From contig CM031611.1 of NCBI GenBank assembly GCA_018398815.1, forward strand, positions 49,175,656-49,239,655: a DNA stretch of 64,000 bases. Direction: 5' to 3'. Below the pieces are notes generated by a model that saw nothing but the letters and a program-made list of their open reading frames with translations, was not told the origin of the DNA and did not search any database. Numbering within the stretch: position 1 is the first letter of the stretch; each line of letters starts with the position of its first letter. Position numbers and translations under genes: made by a program. This document shows, in pieces, positions 56,870-64,000 of this stretch. This DNA is from Conus ventricosus (taxonomy: Eukaryota; Mollusca; Gastropoda; Neogastropoda; Conidae).

Positions 56870-59155
56870 ACATTTAAGCCAAGTTATGAAGTTCACTTTT
56901 GTTCTTCCTCAACCAGATCCTGCTGGAACACTTTTCAGCTGCCCCTGCCATTGCCTTCAGGGTTCTGGTCCTCTTCTTACCTGAATTTTCCTGAGCTGTT
57001 TCATGAGGTCATAGGCCGATGAGCCGACATATCCCCTTACTCCAAGTTCTATGCTCGCTAGACTAGCAAAGTTCTCAGAGGATAGTAATTTTGTGTTAAA
57101 TAACATTGCAGACAATTGTAAACAACAGCAGATGATTTACCATCCCAGCCTGCAGAATGGATCAGCTGAGACTTGTTCCTTGATCATAATACTGGCACTT
57201 CCTTTGTGACAACACTGTGCATTCTGAGTCCATTACCACTTTCCAGACATTCAAGAGCCCACCACACCACCATCAGTCAGCCAGCTGAGTCTCTCCCCTT
57301 CTATCCCCCCCCCCCTTTCACCCTGCTTCCCCCCTTCCTCCCAGTGTTGCAAACAACTATGGTCACCTGGATTCTGTAACAAAAGAAAGAAAAGAACAGA
57401 TGTAGGAAAGGAAAAGGCAAGGAAGTTACTCTTAGATTGTAAACAAACATGGGCAAGGAGTTACTCTTAGATTAAAATAAACAACAAAAAACACCTTGTG
57501 AATTAAAGGCAAGGTCAGGTCACATTGATGATTAATAGGATTTGAAGATGTCAGAACATCAACAGCAAAAAATTCTTGTTTCAAAGTGAGGTGACTTTTT
57601 TTCTTTTTTTTTTTTTTTTTTCGTTATCGAGGTTTAGTGGCGGAAGTCAGGTTACATAAGGATCAATTTAATCATGAATGATTTACTTTCATAATTCACA
57701 ATAACTGTAAAACCAAAACAAACAAAAACAAGAATATGACTTCTTCTTCTTCTTCCTAAAATACTGGTTCACTCAAAAACGAGTAGGTCACCAGCGCGCA
57801 TATTAAAAAATAAAATAAAATAACATAAAACAGTGCGACTCTGACTGTTGGCCCTGGAGCAAATTTGGCAACAAGGGGTCGCACTCGATTTAAAAGCAAT
57901 GGCCAAATTCAGGCCCAGGTGATAATAAATATCTGGGGAAATAAAAATAGAAAATCATCAATATGCAGATCTCAAAACTGTCGAATCAATTTGTCCCTTG
58001 AATGAGATTGCACTTGTGGCAATCTTGATGGCACCGGCAGTTTCATTCCTCAAAACATGCAGTTCCTACAGCCTTATTTTTCCTAGTATCAGGCCTAGGC
58101 AACAAAAAATAAATCTCTCTGTTCTGTGAAATCGGAACAGCGAGGTCAACAATGAATGTCAGTTGCGCTCGTGAGTGATGAAAACGAAGATTGCCCTGAG
58201 AACTATGCAGATCACATTCAAACGAAACCGCACAATGAAACATGGTGCTAAAAGAACTCATACCAAGTCTTTATCATACAAAGTCTTCTTCCAAGCACCT
58301 ACCAATCAGTTATAAAAAGGAACTCTTCACGAAGAAATTCCGATCTGCCGCCGTTGGTGTCTGCTCTGCAATCTGCTATTCAGCCGGTTGACGATATGAC
58401 CTTGTCCTCACGTTGTCGAGGCCTTGAAGGCAACAGGCCAAGGTCATTCTCGCTCCATCTGAGACGTTATTTGCAAAATAAATTCCCGTACGGACAGGGT
58501 GGGTGGGCGCGTATGAATGCTTCTAGTAATATTGATTGAGAACGAAGGACTGGAATTAGCAACTATGAATTGCCTGTATTGACAAATTATGGGGAGAGGA
58601 GGCTGGGTGCGGTGGAATGGTGGAGATCAACATGTTTCATGAACTCCCCACCGCCTTCCCTGACACGCACGCCAAATGGGCGCTATTGCCCGTTTACGGA
58701 TGCAGCTATGTATGCGATATAAATTGTGCAAACAAGGGGAAAGAGGGAATTCTAGTTATCCGGCTACGGCAACGGTTACAGAAACGTTGATCTCGACCTG
58801 AGCTTAACATGATCGTTGCCTTACGGCTACAAACAGATTTGGTAGGCTTAGGCCTAACTGAAGAAAGCGTCTTTATTCCCTCTTTAGATTGAAACTGACC
58901 GAAATTTATCAAACTCCCCGAAACTCACCAAAATTCAACTGGAAGTCATCATTACCTCCCTCAAACTGAATCCCTGAGTACTAATCTACCAGCTGTTAAA
59001 CCTGCCATAATCATGTCTAGGCAAAGAAAACGTAAACTGGGTGTTTGATAACTTGGGTATTCAGTTTAAGGAAAGTGACTTACTGAATCTACAACTCGGA
59101 AACTGGGTTGGTTGTTTGAAAATGGGCGAATCTTCATGGTATTTTGGAGGGAAAC
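56870..59155. other. No recognisable gene; TATA-like box at 58,313
   Basis: AT-rich sequence with poly(T) at 57,599-57,621. At 58,311-58,380 ttataaaaagg is followed by CpG-containing sequence and an ATG (58,396), a possible promoter without recognised coding sequence. Confidence 0.35.
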
Positions 59156-59160
59156 TTACA

Positions 59161-59180
59161 CCCCCCCCCCCCCCCCCCCC

Positions 59181-59217
<37 letters not shown>

Positions 59218-59303
59218 CGTGCGTGCGTGTGTGTGTGTGTGTGTGTCTGCATGAAAAATGATTGTATGTTGTGCCCTTCTCTCTCTCTCTCTCTCTCTCT
59301 CTG
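59161..59303. repeat. 21-base poly(C), (GT)n and (CT)n
   Basis: C-run at 59,161-59,181, then GT/GC repeats to about 59,246 and CT repeats at 59,279-59,302, ending 45 bp before the LTR element. Confidence 0.95.
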
Positions 59304-59347
59304 CGTACGTGCGTATGTTTATTCCAAATTCTGTAATACTTTGTCAT

Positions 59348-60043
59348 TGTAGTGACGCACGGTTTCTGCGCACGTAGGCGAGCTCAGCGGAAGTGCACCT
59401 CGCGTGAGAAGTGTTCACTGACACTCGTGTAAACAAGCCGACGAACTCCGGGAGTACGACACGGGAGCTTGAAGAGTGCAGTTCTACTGACTTCTTGTTA
59501 GGTTAGCGACACTCGGGCCTTGAGGAGAGAGCGGACTAGCTAACTTGTAGTTAGCTAGGGAGCTCGACACTCGCCTTAAGGAGAGCGGACTAGCTAACTT
59601 GTAGTTAGCTAGGGACTAGGGAGCTACGTCGTACTAGCCTACAGTACACTAGTGACAGACCAGTGCTGGGGCCTCCAGTTACCAGGAGACAGTTTTGCCC
59701 TAGCACTGCGACAGTACAGCCGTAGACGGACACAACGGCTAGGACGGTTCTGACAGCACCACTGCTGGGCCCGGAGGTGGACACTGACAGAAAGACTGTA
59801 CCAGCTGCTTGACCCTCTGAGGAAAGCTGCAAGCTCGGCTTGGAAGCTTGGACAGAGTGCGTCGCAGACTGTGTGTGACAGACCTTACTTGACAGTTCAT
59901 GCTAGTGAAGGGCTTGGAAAGAATCCTGACGAAGCCCCCAAACCAGAGTCTGGACTGACCAGGTAAGGTAGAGTGCGTGTGTGCGAGTGCAGAAGTGCTA
60001 GGTATATAAACGAACTTCTCTTGAGTGTAGGGAAAACACTTCA
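59348..60043 (+). repeat. 5' LTR (696 bp)
   Basis: Starts tgtagtgacgcacgg and ends aacacttca, one base before the primer-binding site. It contains an internal duplication of gagcggactagctaacttg (59,529 and 59,584) and a TATA-like tatataaa at 60,003-60,010, close to the LTR end. Confidence 0.9.
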
Positions 60044-60044
60044 T

Positions 60045-60061
60045 TGGTGTCAGAAGTGGGA
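60045..60061 (+). promoter_or_regulatory. tRNA primer-binding site (Leu-type)
   Basis: The sequence tggtgtcagaagtggga complements a tRNA 3' end of the form ...CCCACTTCTGACA-CCA, which matches tRNA-Leu species known to me from animals. It lies one base after the LTR. Confidence 0.8.
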
Positions 60062-60905
60062 TATGCTTAGCACTTTCAGTTAGTACAACCCTAGCTGTAA
60101 GTTAACAACAAACAGAAGTTGTTAATAGCGTTGGGTGTTGGTTGTGTTGTACACAGACCAGGTACTAATTGTACTCCACACTAGTACTTTCCAGTTGCTC
60201 CATTAGTAAAAGGGGGAAAGATTTATTCAGTAGACCATAGGGCTGAATGTAACACAGCCTCTGGATTGAGCAGTGCAGCTTGTGTGTTCAGGGAAAGGAA
60301 GGGGAAATTGAGGTTATCCATGATGACGTCCATTCCTTGTGGCAAACCCAGTGACGACCTGCTTGAACTGATCGATTTCGGAATGCAGCAGGGGGCCATG
60401 GAAGATTTAATAGAGACCCAAAATGGCCGCCACATTGGGGGAAGAAAAGAAAGAGTACTCCCTTACCCACATGGGATGAGCAGCAGTCCATGGATGATTT
60501 CTGGTCCTCTCTTCACTCAGGGGCAAGCAAAAACACAAGTCTAGTTGCTGAACCCAGTGATACCAGTTCCTTGCTCGCCGAGCTGCCACCAGTTCCGACT
60601 CATCCACTAAACTTTGTGGACAACCTGGTTGAGTTGGAAGTGGGCTCTCTCTGGGTCTGCTGAAAAATTGGAACCCCATCCCTCCAGAATGGTGAGAAAA
60701 TCACCAGGAAGGAGCGAGTCTTTTAGACTTGGTTACTCGGATCGAGGACACGAGCAGTCGCGGAGGTCTCTGTCTTCGTCAAGGTCGGCCTCTAGCGGAC
60801 AGCATTGCCACAGATTTGGGTCAGAGTCTCTGGTGTGGGAACACAACCATGGTCTGAGGCAGTCGAATCCTGAAACAAGATCACGGGGACGACAGCACAG
60901 ACACC

Positions 60906-61580
60906 ATGGCGGGGGACTTTAGACCTAAAGATTCCAGGCACTTTACCCCATACTCAAGTAGGTCCAGGTCGCCAGCACCGACTGACCACAGGCGTCGAGA
61001 TTTTGCTGGAGATCATGACCAAGAGCATAGAGATGGGGAGGGGCGCCTGTATAGTGGCAGGAGGCATGACGGACGAACACGGGCCCCGTCGAGCTGTCCC
61101 CTGCCCTCGAGAGTAACTTGGAGCAGGCACCAAAGGTCTAGGTCACACAGAAACAGGTTTTACTGGCATGACCATCACGACTGCACTGAGAGTGAGTCGG
61201 AATTGTATTCTGACCCCTCAGACAGCAGCAGAGAAAACAGTCCTGTTAGGTACTCCCATTCTGGACCGAGAGGGGACCCGCGGAAATTACCAAAAAATTT
61301 ACAGTATGACGGGAACACAAACTGGCTGTCATTCAAGTACAGGTTTGACAGCTATAGAACAGCCCTCAACTGGTCAGAAATGGAGAGTCGGGATTACCTG
61401 GGATGGTGTCTGGAAGGAAAAGCCCAAGACTTCTTCACCATTGCCACCAAGATGAGCAGTCAGTGCTCATATCACCAGATGATGATGAAGTTGGAAGCAC
61501 GCTTCGGGGCCAGAGAGCTGACTGAACACAGCCAAGCTCAAGTTCCAGCAAGCCAGCCAGAACCCAGGGGAGTCCTATGA
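60906..61580 (+). CDS. Gag-like protein, matrix/capsid part
   Basis: The product begins MAGDFRPKDSRHF and has an Arg/Ser/His-rich N-terminal half (about residues 1-110), then a helical retrotransposon-Gag (capsid-like) domain: LPKNLQYDGNTNWLSFKYRF and ESRDYLGWCLEGKAQDFF, then KLEARFGARELTE near the end. Such a protein forms the particle that packages element RNA. The true start may lie upstream, since further open, Ser/Arg-rich sequence runs from 60,614 and 60,266 in other frames. Near 61,545 the conserved reading moves out of register and returns by about 61,602, so the TGA at 61,578 arises inside a short shifted stretch. This is either two compensating indels or sequence error. Confidence 0.75.
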   Translation: MAGDFRPKDSRHFTPYSSRSRSPAPTDHRRRDFAGDHDQEHRDGEGRLYSGRRHDGRTRAPSSCPLPSRVTWSRHQRSRSHRNRFYWHDHHDCTESESELYSDPSDSSRENSPVRYSHSGPRGDPRKLPKNLQYDGNTNWLSFKYRFDSYRTALNWSEMESRDYLGWCLEGKAQDFFTIATKMSSQCSYHQMMMKLEARFGARELTEHSQAQVPASQPEPRGVL

Positions 61581-61601
61581 GGACTGGGCAGACCGGTCAC
61601 C

Positions 61602-63122
61602 GTGCTTGCTGTTTCAGCCTTCAGAGACCTGCCAGAAAGTTATATACAGGGCGAGGCGATCAGCAAATTTTGCACTGGTAGTCAGGATAAGGAGGCAGGT
61701 AAATACGCCTATCTGGAGAGACCCAGAACCATGGAAGAAGCCGTCCATAAGGTCAAGTGGTACCAGCACGTCTCCCTGGTCATGGATGAGGCACCAAGGA
61801 AAGTTCAGGAGGAGCCACAGGTCAGATCTGGTTTTTCCAGGCAGGATCTGGACAGCTGTATTAAGCAGATCCTGGAAAAGTTGACCCCGCATCTACAGCT
61901 TCTAGCTAAAGACAGGACAAAGCAACCTCCCGACAATCCAGATTCCGGTATCAAGTGCTTCTACTGCAAACAGGTTGGGCACCGGAAAAAAGATTGCAGG
62001 CGGTACCAGAAGTGGCTGCAGAACCAGTCTGGCAAAGGGGATGGAAGGAAGAAAAGGGACCCCAGCTCTCCAGTCAAGGTTCCAGTTCCTTCGCACCCTG
62101 GCAATGCAGTAAGGACCATCTCCCATGGCAGGATTTCCAAGGTACAACCTTCAGTACGGTCCAAGGCAGTGGGAGCTACTGGCCATACACCACCACATAT
62201 GCCTAGTGCTTCACCACTAAAAGGACCCAACCAGCCCCAGACAGTCGGCACCCCTTGCAAGAATTCGAAGGAGCCATCGCCTGAGGTTATTCGAATTGCT
62301 AGGGTCAGGGCTGGTTCGAAGGTGAAAGTGACCATGAAGGAGAACAGGTCAGGATGCCAGAGTCAGGTTTCAGATAAAGCTGGCAAATCAAGTTGCACTG
62401 GAAAAGTGTCAGCCAGGCATACTCAGGACAGTAGGGGTATTGGGCAGTCTAGCCAGCATCAGGAGGATCCCAACACAGGCCTTATAGAAAGGGACAGGGA
62501 ATCCTCTGACATAGGGCCCACAACAGGGAATAGATGCACGGACTCGAACCCTACTGCTGAGATCCAGGATGCCAGAACTTCTCCCAAGCACATGTCTGTA
62601 CATCGCCACAGATCAAGGAAGGCAAAGGAGGCCGGTTCCACATGCAGGAAACCCAAAAGAGGGCAAGAAGTGTTTGATTCCTGGATGTGGAGAGCTAACC
62701 GGTATCCGAAAGCTCATGCCTTCATTCACCATCTGCCTGGCATATTTGATGAAAGGTTGCCATCTTCATCAAAGGTTGTTTTGCAGGGTCGGACACAGGC
62801 ACTTGAGCAGGCAATAGCATGGCTACTGGGGCCATGTGGAAACTGGGAAAAGCTGGTGGACTTCATCAGCAGGCGGCACTGCCCCAGCTTGGGCAATACA
62901 GTCTTCACCAACTGCCAGAAGGAGGCCATGAAGGCTTTTAGCCAGCATGTGGGAGAGCCAGTTCCAGAAACACTTCATCTGGAGTCTGTGCCGGCTCTCA
63001 TTCACTGGAAGGCACTGTTGGTGTTGATGGCTAGTATGAGCCCGGAGAGGCAGAGCTGCTGGCGGAGGAGGTACCCAGCACCAGTGGACATGGAATCCCC
63101 TGAGCCTTCTGCTTGCTGTTAG
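61602..63122 (+). CDS. Gag-like protein, nucleocapsid part and C-terminal extension
   Basis: In the same register as the capsid part, this continues with a helical segment (SAFRDLPESYIQGEAISKF, LEKLTPHLQLLAK) and then a single zinc knuckle CFYCKQVGHRKKDC (C-x2-C-x4-H-x4-C, 61,957-61,998). A Lys/Arg/Ser-rich, low-complexity basic region of about 220 residues follows. The last 150 residues are ordered again: HAFIHHLPGIFDERL, then a helical part (QALEQAIAWLLGPC, HWKALLVLMASM). The knuckle binds RNA. The C-terminal part has no recognised enzyme motif, and where protease DSG/DTG and reverse transcriptase would be expected, none is found. A cysteine pair that could complete a zinc finger with HAFIH lies in another frame at 62,671-62,688. 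Confidence 0.75.
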   Translation: MLAVSAFRDLPESYIQGEAISKFCTGSQDKEAGKYAYLERPRTMEEAVHKVKWYQHVSLVMDEAPRKVQEEPQVRSGFSRQDLDSCIKQILEKLTPHLQLLAKDRTKQPPDNPDSGIKCFYCKQVGHRKKDCRRYQKWLQNQSGKGDGRKKRDPSSPVKVPVPSHPGNAVRTISHGRISKVQPSVRSKAVGATGHTPPHMPSASPLKGPNQPQTVGTPCKNSKEPSPEVIRIARVRAGSKVKVTMKENRSGCQSQVSDKAGKSSCTGKVSARHTQDSRGIGQSSQHQEDPNTGLIERDRESSDIGPTTGNRCTDSNPTAEIQDARTSPKHMSVHRHRSRKAKEAGSTCRKPKRGQEVFDSWMWRANRYPKAHAFIHHLPGIFDERLPSSSKVVLQGRTQALEQAIAWLLGPCGNWEKLVDFISRRHCPSLGNTVFTNCQKEAMKAFSQHVGEPVPETLHLESVPALIHWKALLVLMASMSPERQSCWRRRYPAPVDMESPEPSACC

Positions 63123-63739
63123 GGTGCCTGAGAGAGAGACTGTGATGGTATGCTGAGGGGTGTGCAGGGCATTGTGGCAGGCCATGGATTGGTTCGTCGT
63201 GTCACTGGGAGGCAGGAGGTGACTGCTCCGGTTCCCCTGAATGCAGTGTCTTCTGTCCACCCTGGGTGACGTGCGCATCCAGGATGGGCAGAGGGAAGCG
63301 ATGGCCACTTTTTGCCAGTATATCGGGGGGCTGGTTCAGGGTAGCTTCCAGATGTGCCCGGCTGAGGCGGCAACCGTCCTGGTTCATTAAAAGGTCATGC
63401 TGCTTCTGGTGGTGCAGATAGACCCACAGTGAAAAAACTATGGAGAACACTATCTAGCGCTGGAGGCCTAGGAGCCTGCCCAAGCAGTGATGCCTTAGGC
63501 ATCTGCTGACCCTCCGAAGTGGCTGAAATAGCCTTACCGGACGAGGTCGCAGACGGCTATGGATCAGTTTCCATGGGCCTGTTGGCACACAGTGCTTTTC
63601 GCATCTCCGGCTGCTAAACAGGAAGCACTCTCAGAGGACCTGCAAATCGACACTACAGACATGGGCTCAAGCGAGGTGAAGAGCTCCCTTCCTCACTGCA
63701 ACCCCTGGACAAAAAGCTTTCATCATAAAGTCGGGGGAG
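63123..63739 (+). other. 3' non-coding part of the LTR element with polypurine tract
   Basis: No reading frame with retroelement motifs. Immediately before the 3' LTR is tcgggggag (63,731-63,739), suitable as plus-strand primer. Confidence 0.65.
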
Positions 63740-64000
63740 TGTAGTGACGCACGGTTTCTGCGCACGTAGGCGAGCTCAGCGAAGTGCACCTCGCGTGAGA
63801 AGTGTTCACTGACACTCGTGTAAACAAGCCGACGAACTCCGGGAGTACGACACGGGAGCTTGAAGAGTGCAGTTCTACTGACTTGTTGTTAGGTTAGCGA
63901 CACTCGGGCCTTGAGGAGAGAGCGGACTAGCTAACTTGTAGTTAGCTAGGGAGCTCGACACTCGGCCTTAAGGAGAGCGGACTAGCTAACTTGTAGTTAG
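63740..64000 (+). repeat. 3' LTR, first 261 bp
   Basis: Identical to 59,348-59,610 except for a one-base deletion (cggaag to cgaag), one substitution (acttctt to acttgtt) and a one-base insertion (actcgcc to actcggcc). Continues past the window. Confidence 0.95.

Larger units (their letters stand above)
59348..64000 (+). mobile_element. Gag-only LTR retrotransposon, cut by the window end
   Basis: A 696-bp 5' LTR (59,348-60,043, TG...CA) and the first 261 bp of the 3' LTR (63,740 onward) flank 3.7 kb of internal sequence. A primer-binding site follows the 5' LTR and a purine-rich tract precedes the 3' LTR. The internal region encodes a Gag-like protein with a CCHC zinc knuckle and a long C-terminal extension, but no protease, reverse transcriptase, RNase H or integrase motif is seen, so it is non-autonomous (LARD/Ty3-like by organisation). 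The compared LTR parts differ at 3 positions in 261. The 3' target duplication lies outside the window. Confidence 0.9.

Noticed and set aside
59348..64000. Endogenous retrovirus with envelope
   Set aside because: No envelope, protease, reverse transcriptase or integrase motif is visible; only Gag-like coding sequence lies between the LTRs.

Overview
This window looks like nuclear DNA of a marine invertebrate, most likely a mollusc or another lophotrochozoan. The evidence is GT-AG introns, AT-rich non-coding DNA with many (GT)n tracts, DIRS, Jockey-like, CR1/L2-like and L1-like retroelements, tRNA-derived SINEs, and an animal-type enolase split by long introns. The species assignment is inference. 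There are no operons, no bacterial features and no CRISPR. The one host gene I can name with confidence is enolase. Its first three coding exons lie on the minus strand at 38,415-38,331, 33,583-33,488 and 26,767-26,703, and the intron phases fit exactly. The remaining exons (about 80% of the protein) were not found.

Layout. 1-3,670: decayed minus-strand coiled-coil gene with a candidate first exon at 3,588-3,664. 4,280-5,290: unassigned ORF and an old long SINE carrying a 55-bp insertion. 5,330-12,800: an L1-like fragment abutting a CR1/L2-like LINE, which is split by a 5.6-kb DIRS element (6,459-12,083, minus strand) with inverted terminal repeats, an internal complementary region, reverse transcriptase/RNase H and tyrosine recombinase remnants. 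12,800-18,290: two Jockey-like LINE copies head to head with a two-unit minisatellite between them, then a hAT-like MITE and a long SINE nested in the plus copy. 19,739-20,403 and 32,246-32,908: inverted copies of a piggyBac-like MITE. 22,160-24,802: relic of a second uncharacterised gene and a possible first exon. 26,700-38,460: enolase exons, with a small two-exon gene model and a segmental duplication inside intron 2 and SINE/host duplications inside intron 1. 39,282-49,950: SINEs, palindromes and three tandem arrays in otherwise unrecognised DNA. 49,957-50,991: second DIRS copy running into a 1,000-N gap. 52,000-59,347: sparse region with a possible secreted-protein first exon, a foldback element split by a SINE, and a third SINE family. 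59,348-64,000: a young LTR retrotransposon encoding only Gag-like protein, cut by the window end.

Overall this is a mobile-element-rich locus in which insertion order can be read from nesting: DIRS inside LINE, MITE and SINE inside LINE, SINE inside foldback, and a tiny LINE-type insertion inside a SINE. Many element ORFs carry single-base frame breaks even where flanking evidence implies youth (LTRs about 99% identical), so indel errors in the assembly may contribute. The best candidates for new biology are the gag-only LTR element with its extra C-terminal region, the composite 0.85-kb SINE, the promoter-like piggyBac MITE, and the two-unit minisatellite with a higher-order pattern.
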